A DNA stretch of 64,000 nt, taken from positions 13,624,366-13,688,365 of the forward strand of contig OY741264.1 in the NCBI GenBank assembly GCA_963514095.1, in the 5' to 3' direction. Source of the DNA: Eutrigla gurnardus. Lineage: Eukaryota; Chordata; Actinopteri; Perciformes; Triglidae. Under the pieces are notes generated by a model. It did no database searches and had not been told where the DNA came from. It worked only from the letters and a program-made list of their open reading frames with translations. The translations under genes and the position numbers were made by a program. This document shows, piece after piece, positions 11,110 through 20,767 of the stretch. How positions within the stretch are numbered: position 1 is the stretch's first letter; each line of letters begins with the position of its first letter.

Positions 11110-13150
11110 GGCATGCATGCATTCAGGTCACAATCTACTGTGATGCCAAGCAGTCTGTACGCTTTGCAGAGATTGCGCTGCGAAGCCTCTACAGCCCACC
11201 TTTATTGGCACACACCAGGCATGCCACCCCCCTCTGCGGCACTCCTCCACTAAGTTGGTGCACTTGGCACGCTTCCTCTCATTGGCCATCTTCCATACGC
11301 TCCTCCCAGGGAACTGTCAGCTCCAGAAGAACCACCTGTTTTATTGAATCTGAGAACAAGACTATGTCTGGTCTCAGGGTGGTTTCCACGATGTGCTCTG
11401 GAAATCTGAGCTGCTTCCCCAGGTCTGCCTTCATCTGCCAGTCTGGTGCGGTTCCAGGGAGTCCCACTGCCCCCCTTGGCTGGGGCTTAGGCTTCTCCTC
11501 TGGTCAGACAAGCTCTGCTATTGCCTTCAGCACAGGGTCATGACGCCAAGTGTAGCATCCTTCTCCCAGGGCTTTTGGACAGCTGAGGATATGCCTCTTC
11601 TGAGCCACAAAAGATGGTGTGTCAACCTTGCCCCAGCAGAAGAGGTTGGATGGGCTGGGTAAGACATCATAGACGGATGCATTCAGGAACTTGATCCGGT
11701 AAGGCTCAGCTTGCCAAAGCTTGAACCAGGAGATCTTGCGGTCCACTGTCTGTTTCCATCTCGTGCATGTGCCTTGCTTTCGCACCATCTGGCTAGCACG
11801 CAGTTCCTCCATACCAGCTCTCACCTCCTCTTTCACCAGTTGGCATCTGTCTTTTCCCTTGGCCTTGTTGTAGCGCGTGCTTAGAACGCTACCAAGCCCT
11901 GCTCGTCCAGACGCCAGTGGGCTGACCTGCGCGCTGTGACACAAGCATGACACAGCCTGCTCACAGACTGCTTCCCTCGCCCTCCACTTCCTCCCAGTCC
12001 CAACTACGATGCCAGCGTGGGAGACTTCCGGGTCACTATATTCCTTGTACTGCAGCACCTGTCTTGCACGGGTAACCATAAACTCCTCATTCAGGCTGCT
12101 AAAGGGGAGCTTAAGTTTGTTGTTTTGCCCGTACAGAGCAATGTTACTCAGGCTTCGTGGCAGGCCCAGCTGATGCTGATGCTGATGCTTGTATTGAAGC
12201 CCTCGATTTGTGGCCTTGATGGATGCAGTGTCCTTCAGGGTGTAATTGACGGTCTTGCTGAGTCTCTAAATGGGTTTCTCGGTGACCGATGGAATCTGGG
12301 CACTGTCCAAAAAGAAGCAGAACTTGTCTGTCACCTTCCCTTTATTTAGCACCAGGTCACCTAGATTTTGCAGGCTTGAAACATATCCAAGCCCAGATGA
12401 TGGTCTTCTCCAAGCCGTGAAGGATCCATCAGCACCCGGCACTGACGTCGTTGTAACTGTCGGATTGTCCATAAAGGCTCTGATGGGGGACTGGCGGACT
12501 CCAGACTTGGTGAGCTGCACTCGACTTCAGCTGACTTGTGTACCAGTGTAGGAGCAACAGCTTCACTTCTTCCACACTCGGATTTAATTTGATTAATGAA
12601 GAAAAGATTAACTATTCACTCCTGGACAACATAGTGAGGACACAGATGAGTCTCCTCACTCCAGATGAGAAAACACTCACGTCCAGATCACTGGACTGAC
12701 CTTGATGGAATGCAAGGCCTCTTTATGGCCTCAAAACATGCCAGAGTAGAGGATTTATGAATGCCTAAATCAAAGCACCAACAACATCTCCACGCATCTC
12801 TGAATGTGTGGAGGACACAGACCTTCAGAGACACCAGACTTTGAGGCACCACAAACACGACTGGAGACTGATCTAACACCTTTGTTTTACAGACTACACG
12901 TGATTCTGTACAGAGGTGTCAATGTACTCATTCTTCAGGAGGAACTCCATCAACTTACGGGAAAGGATGGCGAAGAATATCTTCCCCTCAGCACTGAGCA
13001 GCGATATGTTTCTGAACTGCTCGATGTTCTTTCTACACTTTGTAATACACACCGCTTGGTCCAGGGGCTGAACTCACTCTGGCTGTCTTCACGACCTCCT
13101 GAACCTCCTTCAGACTGGGCTCCTTGCTGTTGAAGTCCGTGGTGGGTCCT
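11110..13150 (-). pseudogene. Non-LTR retrotransposon (LINE) reverse transcriptase and C-terminal region, broken
   Basis: Pieces read in order on minus. 13140-12890: EPSLKEVQEVVKTARVSSAP, then NIEQFRNISLLSAEGKIFF (RT palm start). 12545-12260: TKSGVRQSPIRAFMDNPTVT, with the catalytic box changed from FMDD to FMDN. 12079-11504: RKWRAREAVCEQ, then AEPYRIKFLNASVYDVLPSP and SCPKALGEGCYTWRHDPVLK. 11467-11120: RPDIVLFSDSIKQVVLLELT, then NLVEECRRGGWHAW. Several frameshifts and a non-LINE block at about 12550-12880 break it. The PDIVL...LELTV spacing resembles a PD-(D/E)XK endonuclease, as in R2/NeSL-type LINEs; that assignment is inference. Confidence 0.78.
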
Positions 13151-13422
13151 GGGGTGTCTATCAAAGGTCTATAGGGACCTAGGTCTATATGTTACTCTTA
13201 ATACAAAAAATGCTCAAAGTTTTGTAAAATTGGTTCGCTTTGGTGGTCTGTAGCAGTACTTACTGTATACTTACTGCAGTATTTACTTTCTAATAAATAA
13301 GTAACGGAAGAGATATTAAAAAATAAGTGTCACTGAAAGTGGTTCAGTCCACATTATTGCACACATGAAATAAAATATATCACATTTTGATTTGCACAGA
13401 ATATTGATATTTTTAATCCAGT

Positions 13423-13545
13423 AGTATTTTTGAATGCTCATGCATCACTCCCTCATTTCCCCCAGAGATGGGAGATCTCCGTATTTCTATTCTGAAATAA
13501 TGCAATTATCGTCATTTTGCGTCATCGGAGGCTGCTTTGGTTTAT
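13423..13545 (+). repeat. Interspersed repeat, copy 1 (partner at 36985-37100)
   Basis: AGTAGTATTTTTGAAT..., GCATCACTCCCTCATTTC, TTCTATTCTGAAA and CATCGGAGGCTGCTTTGGTT align in order with the reverse complement of 36985-37100. Family name unknown to me; non-coding. Confidence 0.75.
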
Positions 13546-13738
13546 TAGATATTTATTTGTTGGAAGATATGGCTGGTTGATATTTTCAATTACTTGAAGA
13601 CAGTTCTGTTCTGAGATCACATTGAACAACTTCTGCCAGTCAGATACAAGAATGAGACAGGGCTGTTGTTTTCTCATGATTAATGACTCATTTGCTTCCT
13701 GGATTTGATTCAAAATTTCATCCTCACTCCCGTTCACA

Positions 13739-13740
<2 letters not shown>

Positions 13741-13783
<43 letters not shown>
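13741..13783. repeat. CA microsatellite
   Basis: About 21 CA units. It accounts for the histidine/threonine-rich and cysteine/valine-rich frames here on the two strands. Confidence 0.98.
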
Positions 13784-13785
<2 letters not shown>

Positions 13786-14289
13786 CCCTCCTCCATCCCA
13801 AGGCAATACATCCATATCAATTTAATGCAAGCTGACTTTCTAATTACACTAATGGCCTCAGCCAGAGCCATGAGGAATGTATTATTCAGACAAAATACAT
13901 TTTTCAACATTCTCCAAAGTGACTGATCATCTCCTAAGGATGGCTGCTGGTACCAGCCAATGGCATCTGACTTTTTTTATTTAAGAAAACTAGTCAGTGC
14001 AATGGTTAGTGGCAGCCATTACATGCAGTGTGACACAAACCCTGTCCCCAAGGGTAATAAAAGAATGGCCGATACATCTGTTCTCTTGTGTTTTGAAAAG
14101 GACTTTCAACCATCAAACCAGCTTGGCATCACTTGGCCCGACATGAGCCTGGTGTTCGTTTTCTTGCCTAAACCTAGAAGACAGTGTTTCAGCCTTAAAA
14201 AAGGATGAGAGACTCAGTCATGCCCCTTCTTGTGTCCCCCCTGGGACCTTATTTCCAACCCACTCTCACCTAATGCTTGAAACGTTCTT
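13786..14289. other. No gene recognised
   Basis: Intergenic; the 82-codon frame at 13960 has no recognisable similarity. Confidence 0.5.
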
Positions 14290-14402
14290 ATGAAATCCTT
14301 GCTGTACTGATAGCGATATACTGTTGCACTTTCTTCTGACAAATGTACTTATTGTAAGTCGCTTAGGATAAAAGTGTCTGGTAAATGCCCTAAATGGTAA
14401 AT
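14290..14402 (+). mobile_element. LINE/SINE 3' tail (GTAAGTCGCTTAGGATAAAA type)
   Basis: TACTTATTGTAAGTCGCTTAGG, then AAAAGTGTCTGGTAAATGCC, then TAAATG repeats: a tail shared by many fish L2-type LINEs and their dependent SINEs. No head region is recognisable upstream. Confidence 0.6.
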
Positions 14403-14904
14403 GAAAAGACGTCCAATGTGTACGCCAAATTAAATTTTGCATGCAGTTGATACACGGAGGGCTCCAAAAATACAATATGGAAGATGGTATGTGTTATATG
14501 CTAGTGGCTCTTGCGACCTTGGTCACGTGTTCGGAAAGGCACGGACCTTCCTAAAAGTGACGAGATATCCCACGAGGAGGAAGCTACAAGAACAGTACGG
14601 TACATGAGAGGTAGGGAAAATTTTGTGGAAAAATGTGGAATATGGCTCTTTTAATTTTTACATGGCTTACATGTAATTTTACAATTAATAAATGAAAATA
14701 ACTACAAAACTATTACTAGCTTCGGCATTAGTATATTGTGGCTAACCAGGGAAACTAAATGAGCCAACCCAGCACAGGGGGTGGATCCCCAAGCTCTGGC
14801 TAGGGGAGGTGATTTGTGAGTGAAGTATCTGGTCAGTTCAACGGTCACTATAACCACATATTGCATGAGCGAAGGTGTAAGGAATGTTTAGGTTAAGGAG
14901 GAAG

Positions 14905-15640
14905 TGCACTGCGGATCACATCACTGCTTTTTGCAGATTATGTTGTCCTGCTGGCATCATCGGTCTGTGACCTCAAGCACTCACTGGGTCGATTCGCAGC
15001 CAGATATGAAGTGGATCTCGGTAGGGAATGAGTCCTTACCCCAAGTGAAGGAGTTCAAGTACCTCAGGTTCTTGTTCGCGAGTGAGGGGACAATGGAACT
15101 TGAGATTGGCCGGAGAATCGGAGCAGTGGGGTTGGTATTGCATTGGCTGTACGCTCTGTTGTGACGAAAAGAGAGCTGAGAAGGAAGGCAAAGCTCTCGA
15201 TCTACCGGTCAATCTTCATTCTTACCCTCACCTATGTTCATGAGGGATGAGTCATGACCAAAAGAACTAGATTGTAGGTACAAGTGGCCAAAATGAGTTA
15301 ACTCAGGAGGGTGGCAGGCATCTCCCTTAGAATTAGGGTGAGAAGCTCAGTCATCCGTGAGGGAATCGGAGTAGAGCCGCTGTACTTTTGCATCAAAAGG
15401 AAACAGCTGAGGTGGTTCTGGTAAGGATGCCCCCTGGGTGCTTCCCTAGCGAGGTGTTTCAGGCGAAATGAGGAGGCCATGGGGAAGACCCAGGACTAGG
15501 TGGAGAGATTATATCTCCACACTGGCCTGGGAACGCCTCAGGATCCCCCTGTCAGTTGGCTGATGTGGCCTGGGAAAGGGAAGTTTGGGGTCTCCTGCTA
15601 AAGCTGCTGTCCCCGCGACCCGACACAGGATAAGCAGTTG
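14905..15640 (+). pseudogene. Rex3-like (RTE-clade) LINE reverse transcriptase 3' part, broken
   Basis: Frames spell ITSLLFADYVVLLAS (catalytic FADD changed to FADY), then LPQVKEFKYLRFLFASEGTM, EIGRRIGA, KRELRRKAKLSIYRSIF, RVAGISLRIRVRSSVI, EGIGVEPLYFCIKRKQLRW, then the proline/arginine-rich tail GRPRTRWRDYIST. Many frameshifts. The 3' end has CCCGCGACCCGACACAGGATAAGCAG but no long GATG tail. A second copy on minus lies at 19578-20186. Confidence 0.8.
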
Positions 15641-15828
15641 AACATGAGATATGAGATGAATGAGATCGCCAACTTCGATGCTTACCCCATGCCAAGAGTT
15701 GATGAGCTAATCGAGCAGTTGGGCCCCAGCCATTTGTGTCTACTCTCTATCTCACCAAAGTATAATATCAGGTCCCCCTCACAGAAACAGCCAAGGAAAA
15801 GACCGCCTTTTCGACCCCGGTCAGCCAA
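15641..15828 (+). pseudogene. Ty3/gypsy reverse transcriptase fragment
   Basis: MNEIANFDAYPMPRVDELIE and QLGP match the conserved start of gypsy RT (usual form DAYPMPRVDELIERLG). Next, where TLDLTKGYWQ is expected, is a degraded SLSISPKYN-like stretch, and after a frameshift VPLTETAKEKTAF followed by TP-like sequence. Only about 60 codons remain. No LTR of the same element adjoins. Confidence 0.78.
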
Positions 15829-16432
15829 TCACAGCGTGCAGGCTATGCAACCCATTTTCATTCCCAACCGCCACTTCAGTGTCTCATATGGACACAAGTT
15901 TAACCACAGAAACGGACAGGATGAAGTTCTTCATTCACTCATAATCCCACAATCCTGCAACTTCCTGCAGAGCTATGTGTGTGTTTATTTGTAAGCGTAG
16001 CCTAAATACACCAGAGGGGTATTCCATCAAACTCACTAAGCGCAAAGCTGGGCTAATTTCGATAAGCCTCGCTACCTTTAGCGAGAGTTGCGTTCCATCA
16101 ACGTGACTTGAGGCACTCTCCGCTAAGTAACCATGGGAATGTATCCGACCAAACTAGCCTGCCCCGGGACAGGCTAACCATCAGGCTTACTTTAGCGGGG
16201 GTTTCAGAGAAGTCCGTCTGTCGGAAACAACTGTACCAGCAGAAGGTTCCGCTAAGCCTAGTCCTCGGGATTTCTTCACGTGAAAGACCAAAAATTACCA
16301 AAATTACATATATGAAGTACAAACAGACTATATTTTCATCAAGCGTCTAAAAATACATGCTTGCAATTAAAAAAATATGAATAAATTGTTTATTTTGTTT
16401 AAGACCGACTGGCCATATCATTATCTAAAGCC

Positions 16433-16505
16433 CCCAGTTGGGTGAGTGGTGATGCACCTGCCCTCGAATGTGGGCATTGCAGATTCACATCCTGGCGAGG
16501 ATATC
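16433..16505 (+). other. tRNA-like sequence in the Harbinger-like element
   Basis: TGGGTGAGTGGTGATGCACC resembles a D arm; TGCCC...GGGCA can pair as an anticodon stem; AGATTCACATCC is a degenerate B box. Not a plausible functional tRNA. Confidence 0.3.
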
Positions 16506-16863
16506 TCATGTGTGTTTTTTTGGGGTTTTTTTGCCTGTATAATTGTCTTTAGATCAGAGAATTAGACCAACATTTTACCTTAACTATGATAAATATTTCA
16601 TACAATTTCCCCAGAACCCAACTTGCAAAAACATGATAGGCATAAAGATGTTATTATTAATAGCATGTTATAGATCCCAATGACAAAGGCATTGCTGCAT
16701 GCAATTGTCAGTCACATAAATTCCTTTCAGGTGAGTTCATTAATAGGTTCATTGAATGTGTTCATTGAATTGTTGAGATAAATTAGTTGGTCAATGTAGA
16801 TGCATTTACTAGGCCTATCTAAAAAAAAGAGAGAGAGAGTTCCGGCCAAAGTAAGAAGTTTCA

Positions 16864-16940
16864 CAAAGTTCCATAGTCGGGAATTGAACCGTGGGCGACC
16901 GCGTGCAAAGCCGGCGCATTACCTCTACACTATCCTCACG
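16864..16940 (-). other. tRNA-Ala-like sequence in the Harbinger-like element
   Basis: On minus: GTGTAGAGGTAATGCGCC (A box/D arm), GGCTTTGCACGC (anticodon-loop-like, TGC), and CGGTTCAATTCCCG (B box/T arm). The anticodon and acceptor stems have mismatches, so it is probably a pseudo-tRNA or SINE head. Orientation is opposite to the one at 16433. Confidence 0.4.
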
Positions 16941-17202
16941 TTCGAGAAAGCGTTGTCAGTGTTGTATTAGAACATGTTACTCTTAACGGTACTTCCGTAT
17001 TTAATCGCTCGGCAATTCTTGCCCAAGCAGCCTCGCAATTTTTATTTATCACTACAGTATTCCCTTTTTTTTGGTTATGATGGGTTTGTACTCCTCGTAC
17101 AGTTCCATCAATAATTTTTGCTCTGGTCTTTTCTGCCATTTTCTCGATGATTCGACATTCACGGTTCTGGTCTGGCTTCATATCCCGTGAACGGCGTAAC
17201 AC
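16936..17202 (-). pseudogene. Myb/SANT-like protein remnant in the Harbinger-like element
   Basis: An 88-codon frame containing KMAEKTRAKIIDGTVRGVQT and then NCEAAWARIAERLNTEVPLR. The AAWxxIAxxLN motif is the third helix region of the Myb-like accessory protein encoded by Harbinger elements, so this is probably the remains of its first exon. Weak match, no catalytic residues to test. Confidence 0.5.
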
Positions 17203-17384
17203 ACGACAACGTTAACCTGGCTTGAATTAGCCTCAACAAGGCGCGGCTGAAATGCATTAATGGAATGGGTTTTGCCGCAAGTGGAAGTTGGCGTTAGTTC
17301 TAACCAGGCTTAACCAGGTAAGCGCCGCTTTAATTAGCGAGTTTGGTGGAATACCCCTCAGGGTTGATTAGGTTCAACGACAGA

Positions 17385-17538
17385 CAGGGCCGGACTGGGA
17401 GACTTTTTCAGGCCAGGAGTCAGTCATGTAACCAGGCCACCCTGGCCTTGCCCACACGCGCACGTTCACGCCCACACCTACATGCATTGGCACGCATGTA
17501 CACGCACATGCACGCACGCACGAACACACACACACACG

Positions 17539-17579
<41 letters not shown>

Positions 17580-18606
17580 TTCCAAATAGAAGTTCAAATA
17601 TGGGACCTATGTACAAACTAAGTTAGGAATATACAGTAACTTTTGTGTTTGGGGCCGGGCTGGTAAAATACAGTAACACAACAATCCTCAGCAAAATCCA
17701 CTAACACACTTACTAGAAGAGAATAAAGGTTTAACGCAGTGCCAAGGTTACTTAAACATCATATCATGTGGAATGTCAACTGCCTCTTTGGCATAATTTT
17801 TATGTGTAGCCTACAATATAACCTAATAAACAAAGACAACAAAGTCCAAATCAAACAATGAATCAGCTATGAGGGGACAGCCTTTGAATACATGTTCACA
17901 GAACATGCACACACTGATAGACGCAATGTATAATACAGTCCGAGAGTATAGTTCCTAATAAGCAATCACATAATATTGACTCATATTCTAATATAGGGCT
18001 GGGATACATAACAGCAAGTCAGCAACAGACAGCAAAATTCAACACCACTAGTGCTTAATAGAATGGCAGCTATTACCGTATTACAAATGAGAGCCATTTA
18101 TGTCAAATGGCAGTGCCTGTTGGTGTTATGTCTGCAACTTGCCTGAATAAATTTGTCAGTTTACGGCATTTGGCCGCATCCTCCTCCAGCGCCTTTCTTT
18201 TTTTCTCTCTCTCCCTCTCGGCACCGCCTTTTCTTTTCTTTTTTTACCCGGGGGGTTGGGGTCCATGGTTTACAGTACTAGTCGAAGCCTCGACTCTCCC
18301 TCTCTGCTCGGCGCTCGCTACACACACACCGCGACTGCAGCATCAGTGTCACACACACCCCTTCCTCCGCACGCTGTCTGTGTGGTTGATACGGACTGTT
18401 GGGGCGGGTGTTAATCAAAACAAACCAATCGCCTTGTCCTCCTCACATGCTACTGGCCTGAGTGGCCTCTGATTGGCCAGGCCTGCATCTCTGACTTAGA
18501 AAAAAAAAAGTCAGATAGCCGCGGCGCCGGCTGACCGGCAGACTTAAAAAAAAAAGAGAGAGAGAGACGCAGGCCAGCAGTCCAATCATAGGCCGGTCCG
18601 GGCCTG
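17385..18606. mobile_element. Non-autonomous hAT element with perfect 8-bp duplication (1,222 bp)
   Basis: Flanked by ACGACAGA at 17377-17384 and 18607-18614. Left end CAGGGCCGGACTGGG; right end AGGCCGGTCCGGGCCTG, an imperfect inverted repeat. The interior has a CA microsatellite (17524-17575), CT-rich tracts and A runs, but no transposase; the open frames at 18107 and 18443 are low-complexity. Only 23 bp separate it from the preceding Harbinger-like element. Confidence 0.85.
17524..17575. repeat. CA microsatellite inside the hAT element
   Basis: Interrupted CA repeat preceded by degenerate CACG/CATG units (from about 17450). Confidence 0.95.
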
Positions 18607-18614
18607 ACGACAGA

Positions 18615-18905
18615 CAGGTGTGGAAACACAAGGGCAGGCTATGGGGATTGGGGAGAACACGAGGCAGGCTGACAAGAGAATGAGACACAGCTGGGAGACA
18701 GAAAAAAGGTGGGAAACCAAGACAGGACGCAAAGCATGCGACAACACAAGACAGAAGGACTACAAAATAAAACAGGAAACCAACACTGCAAAAACCCACA
18801 GTCATGACAGAAACAAGACAAGAAAAAACGCATGGCAACACAAGACAGAATGACTACAAAAAAACAAAACCCACAGTCATGACAAGAATAGCATGGGAGA
18901 GTTAA
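18615..18905. repeat. Imperfect tandem duplication, possibly LTR-derived
   Basis: ACAACACAAGACAGAAGGAC...ACCCACAGTCATGACA (about 18741-18808) is repeated as CAACACAAGACAGAATGACT...ACCCACAGTCATGACA (about 18835-18881). The minus strand has the TGTCATGACTGTGGG start seen in some gypsy LTRs; weak evidence. Confidence 0.45.
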
Positions 18906-18929
18906 AGTGTCTAACAATTGAGCCCCAGG

Positions 18930-19570
18930 TCAATTTTCCTCAAGGAGACCAGAGACCAGGATGCCTTTGAGATACAGCTTGAGTTCCCAAAGACATCAGG
19001 AGAAATGGGCCGCACTGTGAATCATCCACTTTGCTTCTAATATTCCAAACCTAGGCACTGCTATACAGTATGAAGCCGACTGACTCGCATGAGATGGAGG
19101 AGGCTGCTATTGAATTATTGAAGTCTTGTGGCTGGACGTTTCCCGTTTTAAAGGGAACACATACACACAAACAGAGGGCATGGTGAAGCTTGCCCTTCAC
19201 CGGCATTTAATCAAAATCTGGCAACGCGGCACCTTCCTGCAAGGTTTTGTAGAAGTGTGGGTGTGTTTATCTGTCCTTCAGTATGTAACCACCTTAATTC
19301 AATCAATAGATTGAACTCTTGCTCTTTTCATTAACTCTATAGCTGACATAACCATCTGCTCTGTTTCTTCCTTGCTTGGCACGTTGACTAACGAAAAACA
19401 ATTGTACTGTTTCAACCTTTCAAAAATGATACTGAAGAAATAATTAAATTAAATTCTATTTATAGTGTCATATCACAACAGAAGTTATCTCAGACATATT
19501 TATGTCAAGATGACCTTATTTAGAGTGTTGTTGGAGCAGCTATAATGTTAGCATAGCCTAGCACCATAAA
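18930..19570. other. No gene recognised
   Basis: AT-rich, no recognised coding or repeat family. Confidence 0.5.
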
Positions 19571-19577
19571 TCCAGAC

Positions 19578-20186
19578 TCATCTCATCTTTGACCGCTTAA
19601 TCTGGTGCCGGGTGGTGGCGGCAACAGCTTCAGCAGGGGACCCCAAACTTCCCTTTCCCGGGCCACATAAGCCAACTCTGACTGGGGGATCATTGGGGGA
19701 GGCATTCCCAGGTCTGTGTGGAGATAATCTCTCCACCTAGTCCTGGGTCTTCCCTGTGGCCTCCTCCCAGATGGTTGTGCCTGAATCACCTCTCTAGGGA
19801 GACAACCAGGGGGCATTATTAGATGCCCACCTCAGCTGTCTCCTTTGGATGCAAAACTAATTTCCTGTGATCTAGTCCTTTTGGTCACGACCCATCCCTC
19901 CTGACCACAGGTGAGGGTAGGAACAAAGATTAACCGGTAGATCAAGTGCTTTGCCTTCCAGATCAGCACTCTTTTTGTCTGTGAGGTACAGCGAAGGCAA
20001 TTTCGCCCCTGCAGCTCCGATTCTCTGGCCAATCTCATGTTCCATTGTCCCCTCACTTGTGAACAAGACCCCGAGGTACTTGAACTCCTTCACTTTGGGT
20101 AAGGTTTCATCCCTACCTGGAGCAGGCAGTCCACCGGTTTCCTGCTGAGCACCATGGCCTCAGATTTAGAGGTGCTGATCGTCATC
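19578..20186 (-). pseudogene. Rex3-like (RTE-clade) LINE reverse transcriptase 3' part, broken
   Basis: On minus: TISTSKSEAMVLSRKPVDCL, KEFKYLGVLFTSEGTMEHEI, GAAGAKLPSLYLTDKK, FVPTLTCGQEGWVVTKRTRS, then MPPGCLPREVIQAQPSGRRP, GRPRTRWRDYLHTDLG and EREVWGPLLKLLPPPPGTRL. Same family as 14905-15640, in opposite orientation. Frameshifts throughout. It is 5'-truncated near 20186, next to another DNA transposon. Confidence 0.85.
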
Positions 20187-20218
20187 CCACGACCACCACG
20201 CTGGTCTGCCACTCCTAA

Positions 20219-20767
20219 CCCCCAATTTCCGCTGCATACGTCTCCGCTGCGGTGCGTCTCCGATCCTGTTTCGGTCCGCCATCCGCCAATCCCAACAGGA
20301 TGCGTTTGAGTCCACCACGGCGCAGTCCGGTAGAACGACTGTGACGTCGCGAGACCGGGGAGTTCTTGCGATAATTACGTAATCGCGCGAGACTGCCCCA
20401 CCCATTCTGACGTTTTTGTGACATAGTTAACTGAAATATGATCCGTCGTCAAGAGGTTTTATTAACACAAGTGTTTTATTTTATAAAAGTAACCGGATGT
20501 TTTATTGTTGAGTATGTACCGAACTTCCTGTTTCGCTATATTTGCTCTGTGCTGAATTGCTGCGCCGTGGTCCGGCATCCGCCAGAAATAGAAGTCCTCC
20601 GTATTTGTTGCGGAGAGCTGCGGACTGCCGGAGCTGAGACGCAGCAGACACGCAGCGCAGTGGACCTGGTGGGGATTGACCCATAGACTAAAGTGAAACG
20701 TATCTGCTCCGCTGGCGTGGCGGAGACGCAACGCAGTGGAGACGTATGCAGTGGAAAATGGGGCTAA
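20219..20767. mobile_element. DNA transposon with CCCCATTTTCCACTGCATAC-like ends
   Basis: Left CCCCAATTTCCGCTGCATAC followed by GTCTCCGCTGCGGTGCGTCTCC; right GACGTATGCAGTGGAAAATGGGG in inverse, preceded by GGAGACGCAACGCAGT. The repeats are about 45 bp with mismatches. The CpG-rich interior is non-coding. CTAA occurs near both ends (20216-20219, 20764-20767), but a target duplication is not certain. Confidence 0.72.

Larger units (their letters stand above)
16015..17358. mobile_element. Harbinger-like element with CAG target duplication (1,344 bp)
   Basis: Termini AGGGGTATTCCATCAAACTC and GAGTTTGGTGGAATACCCCT are inverted repeats with a single mismatch, flanked by CAG at 16012-16014 and 17359-17361. 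Subterminal CGCTAA/TTAGCG motifs occur on both sides. The interior has a Myb-like coding remnant on minus (16936-17202) and two tRNA-like sequences, but no transposase. The 3-bp CAG duplication matches the Harbinger element at 49905. Confidence 0.9.

Noticed and set aside
12804..13133. 109-codon + frame as a gene
   Set aside because: The opposite strand carries recognisable LINE RT text (EVQEVVKTAR, NIEQFRNISLLSAEGK), so the + frame is antisense.
18107..18841. Frames of 121 and 132 codons near the right end of the hAT element
   Set aside because: Low-complexity leucine/serine/phenylalanine-rich translations of CT- and A-rich tracts; no domain.
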